Assembly (NCBI GenBank): GCA_963920575.1
Contig: OY986972.1
Span: 5,659,115-5,723,114 of the forward strand
Length of the DNA: 64,000 bases
Reading direction: 5' to 3'
Source of the DNA: Narthecium ossifragum
Lineage: Eukaryota; Streptophyta; Magnoliopsida; Dioscoreales; Nartheciaceae
Shown here: in pieces, positions 12,134 through 22,765 of the stretch
How positions within the stretch are numbered: the stretch's first letter is position 1
Layout: the number at the start of each line of letters is the position of its first letter
Program-made: the position numbers and the translations under genes
The notes under the pieces: generated by a model
Databases searched by the model: none
Seen by the model: only the letters and a program-made list of their open reading frames with translations
What the model was told of the DNA's origin: nothing

Positions 12134-12138
12134 AAAGG

Positions 12139-12775
12139 ACCTCAGCAGCCATTCTATCGATGAGAGGAGAGAAATCTGCTATTCTAAGTCTCTTATGGCT
12201 GATAGGTACTCCCAAATATTGCCAGCTTCCTTTAGGTTCCCTAACTCCCAAAATACCACAAATAGCAATGCACTTGGCCTTGTCAACAGCCTTGGAAAAT
12301 CTGATGCTAGGCTTGGCTGGGTTTACCTCCAATCCACTAAGAAATTTAAAGTAGAGCAACTTTTGTCTCAATCTCCTTGCTTCCAAACATGTAGCCCGTG
12401 TAACAATCATGCAGTCATCAGCGTAAAGTAAGTGGGAAAGGGAGAAATCTGAATTCCTAAAGCTCAGTCCTTCCAACCGATAGCCGGGACAATTCAAGAT
12501 GCGGGCAAGAACCTCCTTCACAAGTAAAAAGAGATAGGGTGAAAGAGGATCACCTTGTCGCAGTCCACACCTAGGTTCCACCCACCCGCGCATTCCACCA
12601 TTGACAATGAAAGAATATTTGGAGCCTCTAACACAGCACATCACCCACTGGATCCAGGCAGGAGGGAGGGAACTCCATTTTGTTAATGACCCCTTTAAGA
12701 AAGGACCACCGAACCCTGTCATAGGCGGACATCTTCCATTAGTTCCATATGACCAAACACTCAAATTATGAGATA
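12139..12775 (-). pseudogene. LINE reverse transcriptase, 5' segment
   Basis: The minus-strand frame 12764-12134 (last codons run into the insertion junction) shows a non-LTR RT: GLRQGDPLSPYLFLLVKEVL near residue 75, LLYADDCMIV near 113 (YADD active site), then LGVPISHKRL. A frameshift near 12690-12740 breaks the first part (SAYDRVRWSFLKG pattern). It belongs to the LINE 3' segment at 628-2332. The LINE has no recognisable endonuclease to the right of 12775, so it was 5'-truncated or has decayed. Confidence 0.85.
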
Positions 12776-13814
12776 GCTGGGTTGTTACAACATGACTTAT
12801 TTAGCATCATGAACCGTGTCTTGACATATTTAAATCATAAATGCAGCTATGAAATAAATAAAAGAGACCATGAAGTGATCCAATTAAGGATCGAAGAATA
12901 AGAAAAAAAAAAGTTATGCATACGCCTTCAGATTTCTCACTAACGCTAAGGTAAAACCATACTTGATGTCATATGGCTAACTATAAGTATAATACCATGA
13001 GTTAAATGGCGTAACCATTTCCTACTGGACATGCATATTTTGCATAACCATCGTACATGTTGGGTGCGTTGGCAATTTGAACGGCAATTTAACTCATGTA
13101 CCAAATGATTCATGAATTTGGTTATTGTGAATATGCGATCAACTCACTCAGTTGGGTACCATATAGCGCTATGGTTAGCCTCGCAACCACGCTACAGACA
13201 CTAGATGGGTGATTCTAAATACACCCAGGATTCTACCAAATACATCCCACTAAAACTTTCCACATTAATACCCGAAATACCTTTTATAGAAAATGTCAAA
13301 ACTGCCCTTTATTTAAGATGATGAGAAACCTCACCATCAAACTCTATTTTAACTTTCTTCTAAGCACACTCCACTCCCCTTCTACTACCGCGCCTCCACC
13401 CCCGTCCCCTTCTTCTTCTACTACTATGCCTCCACACCCCACTACCATATAGCCAGCATGATGCCAGCCTTCCATCACCACTTCCTACTCTTTCTACACT
13501 AAACCTAGGTTCCTCCAAATACAAACGTAGCCTACATTGTTTTCCTCTAACTTCTCATCTTGCTCCTCACCTTTCTCTCCACTATATATGCCCTAACGGG
13601 GGCTTGGGGCTTGAAATGGAGTTGAAAAAAACATTGTTGGACTCATAATGAGAAAATGGGGGAAGAAAGCCCATCTAAAAAGGTACTAGTCCGCTTGCTG
13701 CACCATTTTTGTGAACAAAAAAGAATGCTTTCACCTCCATCTTTGTTCGGACCGGTAAGACCACATTTATTGTATATTTTTGGTCGTGAAAAACCGAACT
13801 GATCCTAAATGAAA
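12776..13814. other. intergenic, no gene
   Basis: AT-rich sequence with many stops in all frames. No domain, terminal repeat or RNA gene was recognised. A pyrimidine-rich patch lies near 13370-13470. Confidence 0.4.
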
Positions 13815-14093
13815 ATGTCACACCCCGACCCATAAAACCCATCCGGAGCGTGAGGGTTTTAAACCTAAAATCAAATGTCGAGTGCCTCCCCTATAAATAT
13901 CACAATTAATTTGAACAATATTGATCTAAAGGAAAAACTGTAATCTAATAATTTACTATTGCACGATACAAAATTCAAAATACAATTATTCCTCAATTAG
14001 ACAATAGTAAATTGTTAAGAATTAGATGAATTGAATAGGTTTAGGTCCCTCACGCTCCGGACCGGATGGGTTTTCTGGGTCGGGGTGTGATAT
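13815..14093. repeat. inverted pair of LTR-like ends
   Basis: The left end reads TGTCACACCCCGACCCATA and the right end, reverse-complemented, reads TATCACACCCCGACCCAGA. The arms stay similar for about 45 bp, with AACCCATCCGG and AGCGTGAGGG in both. The same words end the LTR at 59174-60343 (ccggatgggttttttggg...gcgtgaca). The structure looks like two LTR 3' ends facing each other rather than a classical MITE. No matching target-site duplication was found. Confidence 0.6.
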
Positions 14094-14135
14094 GATCTGT
14101 AGCATAAAACCGAACAATATTTACAAGATCGGTTC

Positions 14136-16355
14136 TGTGAGGACCCGTCCCTCCATCCCTTCGGCTTGTTGTTTACCCCAAGGGCAATTTGGAAAATTGC
14201 GCCTTGGCGGTCGTTTTCACACTGGCTGTGCACACACAGGCCTTGCTTGATGGTTGTGTTTGTTAGAAAGGTTAGGTGGGCCCGAGGTTGGGGGTTCTGG
14301 GCTTGGGCCTGAGTCCCAGCCCAAGTTTGCCTTTCAGGGCACAGAAGATCGATCACCTTGGGGTGAAGATCGATCCTGTTGCTAGCAGGATCGATCATGC
14401 ATGCAAGGATGATCGATCCTACGTGTGCCTGGAAGTCTTTGTCGGTGGCTTTCGAAGGACGGCCACCGCGGTGGCCGTCGCTTCCCCTGTCAGGGGAGGG
14501 GAGACTTTTGCTCCCCTCCTTTGCCTTTCCCGCGGTTTCTCCGGCTTTCCCCGGCCTTACCCCCTTCCCCTCCCCCTCCTTCCTTCCCCTCTTCTTCTTC
14601 TTTCCCGTGAATGCTCTGCTTCTTCCCCTGTTCCGACCGCTCCTTTCTCTCCTCCGTTCTTCCTCCTCCGGCCACCTCTCCTGGAGCTTGAAGGCTCGTT
14701 GGGTTCGTGGCGAGGCGAGGAAGATCCGTGGCTAGTCTTCGTGGATCGAAGCTGCTCTGAGGAGGTAGGGTCTTCTTCTAAACTCCGGCTGTTTGAGGGT
14801 TTTGTATCCGGGTTTTGTTTTGCTTAGATCTCCTTGTGGAGTTGTTCTTTCCCGGTTTTGAGGCCTTGAGTAGCCTCGTTGTACTCAGATCTACCAACCC
14901 ACCAAGTTTGGTGGGGTTTGGTTGTGTTTTCCGGCGGTAATCCGGCCGGAAGCACGCCGGAACCCATCTTTGGGTGATCGATCCTTCTGGGAGGAAGGAT
15001 CGGTCCTCTGGTGTGGGCTTGCTGCGCCCAGCACATGATCGATCTTCTTATAGGAGGAGATCGATCATGGGGCCTGGGTAAGCATGGTTACCCTTCGTCC
15101 CGAGAATGATCGATCTTCCTGGGAGGAAGGATCGATCTTCCCTGGTGCGACTGGAAGGGTGCCCTCTGTCACCAAAGAGATCGATCTCCCTGGGAGGAAT
15201 GATCGATCTTCTTTGGCTCGACAGCGAGGGAAGCTCACTGTTGCTTGGATGATCGATCCTTCCCTTTGTGAGGATCGATCCTTCAGTAGCAGAGAGGGTT
15301 TTCAAGAGTTTTACCCGCGGGGCTTCGCATGCAAGTGACTTTTTACGGTTTTACCCTCGGGGTTTATCCTGTAATGAATTATGTATGAATGCTCATCGCT
15401 TTGTGGTTGAACTGGGAGGGTGATGCCTCCCAGGTGTGTAGAATAAATGGGGCTGACGGTATGCCCTTACCGCTTTGTGGTGAACCGAGGGAGTCATGAC
15501 CCTCGGGAGTGTTTAGTATAAATGGGCCGAAGGTGTGCCCTTGCTGTGTTGTTTGTTTACAGCTTTATCATACTTATCCTGCCCTTTTTCCTGTGCATTA
15601 GACATGCTAGGATAGGTTGGGTGGGTGTTGACTCTGCTGCTTAGAGTACCGAGTGATGGTAGTCTTAACTTCGGTTGTTCCGCCAAGTGCGGAGATCCCG
15701 CTTGGAGAAGGGGGTCCTACTGGTTGCGTCGTGTCCACCCTGTGTCAGGGAATGTCAGAGTTGCCCACCCCTGAGCAGTGGCGTTATCGGAGATACGCAC
15801 CTAGGACAAGAACCCTTCGGGTTATTGATGGGATTGTGGGATCCTTGGCAAGCCTCGGTATTTGGCATCAGAGTGTGTCCGGTTGCTTTACCCTTGTGTG
15901 TGTGGGAGTTGTAGAGTAGGACCCTGCTGAGCTGTTGCTCATGCCTACCTGGACTGTGTTTGTTGCAGGTGCAGGTGGCCGCTCTGTCCCAGTGTTACCC
16001 CCTCGGTCGTCTCGTGGCAGCGGGCCGGATCCTAACCATGTCTGAGGGTCAGGATGGGTTCGTGTGCGCCTTCGCGGAGACCCCGGTGGGTGTTGCAGTT
16101 TCTTTTTGATGACTGTTGATCCCTTGTGGTTTGCTGTACTAAACTCTGTTAACTCTTTTATTACCGTTTTTGTAATAAATGTTAATAGCTGTGGTTTAGT
16201 AGCTTGCTTCCGCTCTTTCTCTGTGCTGTCCAGCTGTTTCCGCCAGCTGGGCCTTAGTCTCAACTGTTTCCGCCAGTTGAGGCTAGTGGTTGTGGTGTTC
16301 GTTTTTCCCCCCTCGTGTCCCGGCCCGGGTGCGCTCTGCGGGTCGGGGCGCGACA
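14136..16355 (+). mobile_element. solo LTR, gypsy family, with TSD GGTTC
   Basis: A 2220-bp LTR starts TGTGAGGACCCGTCC and ends GGGTCGGGGCGCGACA. It is flanked on both sides by GGTTC (14131-14135 and 16356-16360), so the internal region was lost by LTR-LTR recombination. Its 3' half closely matches 18770-19469. It carries many GATCGATC words (14347-14420, 14986-15280) and a pyrimidine-rich tract (14510-14680). It appears to be inserted at the edge of the MULE-derived sequence that begins at about 16361. Confidence 0.9.
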
Positions 16356-16360
16356 GGTTC

Positions 16361-16771
16361 CATTAGACCTCCTCACATTATGAGACTTGGTAGTATGCTC
16401 CCCTACCATGGATGCTTATGTCGTAAACCTACAACATTTTTAGCGCACTTTTCTGGGATACCCAAAAGCCGTTGGCTATGTCAAGAACGCATGGCTAGAT
16501 AGCTTTAAGGAGAAGTTTGTGGCTGTATGGAGAAACTGCTACATGCATTATGGGAACACGACCTCAAATATGACGGAGAGTGCGCAAGGGAAGCTAAAAA
16601 GGCACCAACATGCATCCAACTACATCTTTGACATATCTTGGAAGACAATCCATCAAATATTCAGCTCCTTCGAGAAAGGCAAGCATATTGTGCAGCACAA
16701 ACTCAAGGCTGCACTTTTTCATGAGCTCATGGGTTTCCATATCGGCACATGCACTTTTTCATGAGCTCATG
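16361..16771 (+). pseudogene. MULE transposase C-terminal fragment
   Basis: The frame around 16455-16735 reads AVGYVKNAWLDSFKEKFVAV, then HYGNTTSNMTESAQGKLKR, and ends KAALFHELMGF. This is the C-terminal part of plant MULE/FAR1-type transposases (family pattern H-GNTT-N--ES-H--LK). Upstream pieces around 16400-16500 are in another frame, so the gene is decayed. The OTU-protease part of the same type of gene follows at 19470, beyond the gypsy fragment. A 21-bp word is duplicated at the right junction. Confidence 0.72.
16711..16771. repeat. duplicated 21-bp word at an insertion junction
   Basis: The word gcactttttcatgagctcat (plus a final g) occurs at 16711-16731 and again at 16751-16771, exactly where MULE coding sequence gives way to gypsy gag. 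It could be filler from break repair. At 40 bp apart it is too far apart to be the 5-bp duplication made by a gypsy integrase. Confidence 0.85.
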
Positions 16772-16773
16772 AC

Positions 16774-17136
16774 CAGCTCCTTCTGACAGCTGGACCCACA
16801 CAGCAGGCTCCCTGGGAGGGAGGCCGAGGGCAACAGTCCGAGCGTGGGCCAGCGCTGTGTTTTCACTGCCGACAGCCAGGGCACATCCGCAGGGACTGTC
16901 CGCGATGGAACGCACAGGGTGCGGCGCCATCAGGAGGTCGAGGCGGAGGGTCCCAGGCTGGGCAGGGCCAGAGAGGTGGAGCCAGGCCAGGCCGCAGCGG
17001 AGGTCAGGTGTTCGCCCTACCTGACCGCCCCTACGCAGACGAGGTGCAGCCGTCCTATCAGGAGTACCTGTCTCAGCAGCCGCTTCCGCTAACCGTAGCA
17101 CCACCCGTCTCCAGAGGTACTTTTACCGCTTTGTAG
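16774..17136 (+). pseudogene. gag C-terminus, gag-only gypsy copy
   Basis: An open stretch of 120 codons ending in TAG at 17134-17136. It contains the CCHC knuckle CFHCRQPGHIRRDC, a glycine/arginine-rich stretch, and GGQVFALPDRPY. It ends SRGTFTAL where the protease domain would start in a pol-bearing element (compare VLRGIFQLSSS at the start of the protease in 7870-8376). The N-terminus is missing because the element is truncated at 16772. Confidence 0.75.
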
Positions 17137-17218
17137 CATCCTGCTAGGCGTTGTTTTCGTTTCCGAGCCCTACCTTGATCGAATCTCGAGAACGAGATTT
17201 CTTTTAAGGGTTTTAGGA

Positions 17219-19469
17219 TGTGAGGACCTGCCCCTCCATCCCTGTGGCTTGTTGTTTACCCCAAGGGCAATTTGGGAAATTGTGCCTTGGCGGTCATTTC
17301 ACACTGCGTGTGCACACACAGACCTTGTTTGGTGCTTGTGTTTGTTAGAAAGGTTAGGTGGAACCAGGTTCGGAAGTCCTGGGCTTGGGCCTAAATCTCA
17401 GCCCAAGGTTTCCGTTCTGGGCAAGGGAGATCGATCTCCATAGCAATGAAGATCGATCTCTTTGTGCCTAGTGGTCGCCGTTCTGGGCAGGGGAGATCGA
17501 TCTCCATGGCCATGAAGATCGATCTCTCTGTGCCTTGAAGTCTCTATCGGTGGCATCCGAAGGACGGCCACCGCGGTGGCCGTCGCTTCCCCTGTCAGGG
17601 GAGGGAAGACTTTCCCTCCCCTCCCCCAGCTTTTCCCCGCCTTCGCCGACTTTTCCCCGGCCTTACCCCCCCCTTCCCCTCTTCCTTCCTTTCCCCCGGA
17701 TTCTCCTTCCTTCTCCCCCCTCGCGAGAGCTCTGTTTCTTCCCCTTGGCCGGCTGAGCTTTTCTTCGCCGTTCTTCCTCCTCCGGCCACCTTTCCTGGAG
17801 CTTGAAGGCTCGTTGGGTTCGTGGCGAGGCGACGAAGATCTTAGGCTTGGTCTTGTAGATCGAAGCTGCGTTGAAGAGGTAGGGTTCCTCCTCTAAGACT
17901 CCGGCTTGTTGAGGGTTTTGAGATCCGGATTTGTTTTCCTTAGATCTCCATGTATAGATGTTGGTTTTTGGTTTTGAAGCCTTGAGTAGCTTCGTGGCTC
18001 TGAGATCTACCAGCCCACCTAGTTTGGTGAGATATGGTGGTGGTTTCCGGCGGTGTTTCCTCGCCGTCCGGCCGCCGGAGAACCCAAGCATGATCGATCT
18101 CATGGGATGAGATCGATCTTGTTTTGGGGTGGCCCAGCCCGCTCGAGCGAGAGCGATCTCCCTGGGAGGGAGATCGATCTCTTGGCTGCTGGCGCCTGCA
18201 AGATCGATCTTCATATGGGTGGAGATCGATCTCGTGGGGGTGACCTGGACTGGTGCTCCTCGCCTTGAGGAAGATCGATCTCGCTGCTATAGGAGATCGA
18301 TCTCCTTCAATGCAGGGAGGGTTTTTACTTGTTTAAGTGCTGTTTTGCCCGCAGGGCTTCGCATGCAAGCGGTTTTTACGGTTTTGCCCTCGGGGTTTGT
18401 CCTGTTATGGATCATGCATGAATGCTTATCGCTTTGTGGTTGAACCGAGAGAGTGATGCCTCTCGGGGTGTGTAGAATAAATGGGCTGACGGTATGCCCT
18501 TACCGCTTTGTGGTGAACCGAGGGAGTCATGACCCTCGGGAGTGTTTAGTATAAATGGGCCGAAGGTGTGCCCTTGCTGTGTTAGTTGTTTACAGCTTTA
18601 TCATATTTATCCTGCCCTGTTTTCCTGTGCATTAGGCATGCTAGGGTATCACTCTAGCATTAGGCATGCTAGGGTAGGTTGTTTACAGCTTTATCATATT
18701 TATCCTGCCCTGTTTTCTTGTGCATTAGGCATGCTAGGGTAGGTTGGGTCTGTGTTGACTCTGCTGCTTGGAGTACCGAGTGATGGTAGTCTTAACTTCG
18801 GTTGTTCCGCCAAGTGCGGAGATCCCGCTTGGAGAAGGGTGTCCTACTGGTTGCGTCGTGTCCACCCTGTGTCAGGGAATGTCGGAGTTGCCCACCCCTG
18901 AGCAGTGGCATTATCGGAGATACGCACCTAGGACAGAAACCCTTCGGGTTAGTGATGGGATTGTGGGATCCTTGGCAAGCCTCGGTACTTGGCATCAGAG
19001 GGTGTCCGGTTGCTTTACCCTTGTGTGTGGGAGTTGTAGAGTAGGACCATGCTGAGCTGTTGCTCATGCCTACCTGGACTGTGTTTGTTGCATGTGCAGG
19101 TGGCCGCTCTGTCCCTGTGTTACCCCCTCGGTCGTCCCGCGGCAGCGCGCCAGCTCCTGACTATGTCTGAGGGTCAGGATGGCTTCGTTTGCGTCTTTGA
19201 GGAGACCCATGTGGGTGTTGTTCTTTTGTGGACTGTTGTCCTTGTACTCTTCTTTTGTAGAACTGTTGTTCTAGATCCCTGTACTCTATTATATCTTTTT
19301 ATAATAGATGTTGTTGTTTGGCTTGCTTCCGCCCTTTCTCTGCTTGTTGGCAGCTGTTTCCGCCAGCTGTCCTTTAGTCTCAACTGTTTTCGCCAGTTGA
19401 GGCTAGTAGTTGTAGGTTTTCCCCCTCGCGGCCCTGGCCCGGGTGCGCTCTGCGGGTCGGGGCGCGACA
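17219..19469 (+). repeat. 3' LTR of truncated gypsy copy
   Basis: A 2251-bp LTR beginning TGTGAGGACCTGCCC and ending GGGGCGCGACA. It is very similar to 14136-16355, including the block gtcttaacttcggttgttcc. GATCGATC words cluster at 17425-17525 and 18090-18305. A block of about 95 bp (gtttacagctttatcata...) is duplicated within 18587-18747. Confidence 0.88.
18587..18747 (+). repeat. internal tandem duplication in the LTR
   Basis: The segment gtttacagctttatcatat...aggcatgctagggta occurs twice within this LTR and once in the related LTR near 15560-15615, so it duplicated after the two copies diverged. Confidence 0.8.
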
Positions 19470-19800
19470 ATAGATGTGAGGGCTTATGGTAATTGTGGCT
19501 TCAGGGAAATATTAGGACTTATGGGATATGGTGAGGACAATTGGTCTCGAGTGCAAAGGGACCTCCTTGGTGAGTTGATAGCTCACTTCGAGGAGTATTA
19601 TGAAATGTACACTGAGGGGGCACTGAGGGTTGAGGAGTTAAGGATCAGGCTAGATAATTTTGGGGAGATCACTCTAGATAAGTATTGGATGACTATACTA
19701 GACATGAGACCTATCATTGCTTCAAGGTATTCAGTGGTCCTTATTCACTTATCAAGTGACTAATGGTTGACCTTCCTGTCTCTCTGAGGTCCGCAGCTTC
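19470..19800 (+). pseudogene. OTU-like cysteine protease domain of a MULE gene
   Basis: The frame reads RAYGNCGFREILGLMGYGED, then WSRVQRDLLGELIAHFEEYY, then MRPIIASRYSVVLIHLS. This follows the OTU domain found at the C-terminus of some plant MULE-derived genes, where the catalytic signature is DG-NC-FR. Here the residue before GNCGFR is Y instead of the usual D/G pair, and the reading frame stops shortly after IHLS. It lies downstream of, and on the same strand as, the MULE transposase fragment, interrupted by the gypsy copy. It could still descend from a FAR1-like gene with an added OTU domain. Confidence 0.65.
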
Positions 19801-20019
19801 TGATGAAAGCGTGGACGGTCATTGTAATTGGTTATGTGCCTGGACATATTGTCATATTACATATGGCTATTGGTATATACAAATTGATGAAAAGGATCAA
19901 TATAAAACATCATTTACAAAATATATATATAATATATATACACACATATACAAAACACCCTAAAACATAAAATCTCAAACCCAAAATTTAAATACCCAAA
20001 ACACCCCCCTCAAACCTAG
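19801..20019. other. degenerate AT-rich tail with an RT-like scrap
   Basis: A short plus-strand piece, 19865-19924, reads GYWYIQIDEKDQYKTSF. It resembles RT motif 4 of caulimovirids, including the one at 43453-42143. It is about 20 codons long and isolated, so its origin is uncertain. The remainder is AT-rich without recognisable content. Confidence 0.35.
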
Positions 20020-20645
20020 GGGTGTCCATCCGGGCCGGCCCAGTCCGGCTTACCCGAGCCGGGCCGGGTTGGAGTTAATACCCGGTCCGGCCCTTGTAAC
20101 CATCCGGACCGGGTCGGGCCAGTACCGGGCCCAATAGGCCTTCCACCCGGTCCGGCCCAGTTATGGCCCTGCCCGGCTTGGTGACCGGGATGGACCGGGC
20201 TGGTTAGGCCCAGTTGGCCCGGACCATTTGAGACCTATCAAACGGTCACTAGTGACACAGGTGACCCTCAAACGGTCACCTGTGTCACAGGTGACCCTGT
20301 CACCTGTGTCAGTCACCTGTGACACAGGAGTCAGTCACCGCTGACACAGGTGTCAGTCACCGCTGACACAGGTGACCCTGTCACCTGTGACATAGGTGAC
20401 AGGGTCACCTGTGAAACCTATGGTCACATTGAGCCCGGCTCAATGTGACCCACACTCAATACAGCATAACTCACTTTTCTTTAAAACCTGGACCGGGCCG
20501 GGCCGGACCGGGTTTTAGACTAATGGGCACGGGTCCGGTCCTGAATCCGGATTAGCCCGGTCCAGCAGGGCCAACACCCTGGCCGGACCGGGCTATGGCC
20601 CTGGCGGGCCCGGGCCGGACCCGTACCCATTATTGGACCAGTGGG
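20020..20645. repeat. GC-rich repetitive element with CCGGGCCGG words
   Basis: A compositional island in AT-rich surroundings. Both ends are built from ccgggcc/ggccggac words (20030-20220 and 20490-20630) in partly inverted arrangement. The centre is the palindromic minisatellite listed separately. No frame or transposase is present. It resembles high-copy plant repeats of unknown origin. Confidence 0.5.
20238..20425. repeat. palindromic CAGGTGAC minisatellite
   Basis: Imperfect tandem and inverted units of cacctgtgtcacaggtgac and gtcagtcaccgctgacacag. Each unit is itself nearly palindromic (ACAGGTGACCCTGTCACCTGT), so single strands could fold into hairpins. Confidence 0.85.
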
Positions 20646-21104
20646 ACACAAATCATTTTCCATATTTTTTATAAGGTTTTAACTCTTTCTTACATATGTT
20701 ATGCTTGGAGACATGTTATGCTTTATTTGTATTTGCTTTATTATTTGGTTTGTATCTACTAGTTGAGCTAAGCGGGTGATACAAAGGACTAGTGTCGGCA
20801 TGTGCCACCTGCCATGATTTATTTGTCCATATTTTTTTTTCAGTTATATCCACGTTTTTCACTTCTCCACCCTTGGATTTTGATTTGAACAAACTCCTAC
20901 CGCCGGATTAAGATTTATTTTCTCTCCGCTAAGGTTGATGTCAAACCACAGAGAGGTGATATTGAGGGTTAAGATTTAATTTCGGCCCTGTTTGGGCATG
21001 TAATGTGATTTTTATGGCCATGGTGAGGTGTGGTGTCTTTGCAAACTACTCTGGTGATTTTATCCAAAATTACAACTAAAAAAATGTTTGGCATATCAAA
21101 TTAA

Positions 21105-21509
21105 GGGTCCGTTGGGCGTGCATTCAAGCTGCCCAAACGCCTTTTTTTTGTCCGAATGCTGTCTCGTTCATAATAACCTCGTTTGAGAAGTAACGTAAAC
21201 TAATGAGGGCCATGTCCAAACAGCATCAAAAGCGAAGCATTTTATATGTGCTTCTATTTGGCCGATAGAAAGAAAATCTTAACTGAGTTTGGAATGAAAA
21301 AAGTACTATTTTGACTACACCACAGTTGAATCTAACCACACGTCCAAACAACAAACTTCATGAACACACTTTTATACCACAAATATTAATGTTATATGCC
21401 AAACAGTTTTTCAATTGTTACCGCACTGCACCTCATCATAGTTTTTAAACACACATCACCTCACTACAGCCGTAAAAAACACACAACGCACGCCTAAACG
21501 AAGCCTTAA
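21105..21509. mobile_element. MITE copy 1
   Basis: Starts gtccgttgggcgtgcattca and ends cgcacgcctaaacgaagcc, so its ends are imperfect inverted repeats of the 'TTTGGGCGTGC' type. It is about 60-70 percent similar by eye to the next unit (21510-21938), sharing 'gttcataataacc' and 'gtttgagaagtaa'. It has no coding capacity. The superfamily is not settled. Confidence 0.65.
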
Positions 21510-21938
21510 GAGTCCGTTTGGGCGTGCAATCATGCTGCCCAAACGCACTTTTTTTGGACCAAACACAACTACGTTCATAATAACCCCGTTTGAGAAGTAA
21601 TGTAAACTGGTGTGTACCACACCCAAATCGCATTAAAAGCGGAGCAGTTTATATGTGCTTCTATTTGGCCCCACCTATGCGGCTGGTTAAAAAAAATAGG
21701 AAAAAATCCTAATTGATTTTTGAATGAGAAAACTACTATTTTGACTAGACCATAGTTGAAACTAAGGACACATTCAAACAATAAACTTCACGAACACACT
21801 TTTCTACCACAAATATTAAAACTACATGCCAAAAAGTTTTTCAGTTGTTACCGCACCGTACCTCATCATGATTTTTAAACGCACCACAACTCACCGCAAC
21901 CATAAAACAAATATGACACATGCCCAAACGAAGCCTAA
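21510..21938. mobile_element. MITE copy 2, tandem with copy 1
   Basis: Starts gtccgtttgggcgtgcaatc and ends catgcccaaacgaagcc. It lies directly after copy 1, joined by ttaaga. The internal words match copy 1 in order. Direct adjacency suggests insertion of one copy at the end of another or unequal exchange. Confidence 0.65.
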
Positions 21939-22529
21939 TAACTATGGTAGAAAAGTACGTTCATGCAGTTTGTTGTTTGGACGTGCGTTCAGTTTTAAAT
22001 GTGTAGTCAAATATCAGTTTTTCATTTAAAAATCAGTTACAATTTGATTTTTATGTTTTTTACACCGCATCCGATGTGCGACCAAACGGAAGCACCTATA
22101 AACTGCTTCAATTTTGACGCAGTTTGGGTGTGGTCTCCACCGGCTAAAATTACTCTCAAATATGTTTATTAGGAACATAGCTATGTTCTGTCAAAAAAAA
22201 AAAGGGCATTTGGAGGTACAAACACGCGCCCAAACGAACCCCTAGTATTTTTGGCAAATACCACGCCACCTTATAGGTACATTGTGGAAACCCTCATTTT
22301 CTTGATTTTCCTTTGCCTACTCTTATTGGCTTTCTTCCTTTTTTTTTTGCAAAAAGCCCCCTACCATCAAATTTATTTTAGCAAATTCAATCGATCAGAT
22401 TTATTTTAACTCAATCAAAAAATAGTGATCAAATTATTCTTGATTGGTTGATTGAGTTAGCTTCGTCGAGTTCAGATTCATTACAAGAGTGACTACAATA
22501 GAGGCATTTATGTTTTCTAATTAAATCTA
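21939..22529. other. further MITE-related sequence, no gene
   Basis: Contains more of the same word set (ggacgtgcgttcag at about 21977, cgcgcccaaacgaaccc at about 22227), consistent with a third, shorter and more diverged MITE. The remainder up to the Pack-MULE is AT-rich with no gene. Confidence 0.4.
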
Positions 22530-22765
22530 GGGTTAATAACATTTTGCTCCCTCTAGTTTAGAAATATGTTAATTTACCTTCTATATTTTAAAACGTGGCA
22601 AAACAAACCTTTAATTTATCAATGTGGTCGTTTTGGACCCAACGGCCTAAACTCCGTTAGCTGGGCTAACGAAAAACCGGCTGAATAGGTTCATTTGACC
22701 AGTTTTGACCGGTTTTTGGGAGAAAAGGTGAGAGAGAGGAGGGGGAGAAGGGCTCACTCTCTCCG

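Larger units (their letters stand above)
16772..19469 (+). mobile_element. truncated gypsy element: gag C-terminus plus 3' LTR
   Basis: A 5'-truncated relative of the other TGTGAGGACC-LTR elements. It keeps the gag C-terminus with a zinc knuckle (16774-17136), a short 3' untranslated stretch with the polypurine-like tttaagggttttagga (17200-17218) and a full 3' LTR (17219-19469). No protease, RT or integrase lies between gag and the LTR. It separates the MULE transposase piece from the OTU piece. Confidence 0.8.

Noticed and set aside
16351..16370. A second LTR of one intact element spanning 14136-19469
   Set aside because: The left LTR has its own perfect GGTTC duplication on both sides, so it is a solo LTR separate from the truncated copy at 16772-19469.
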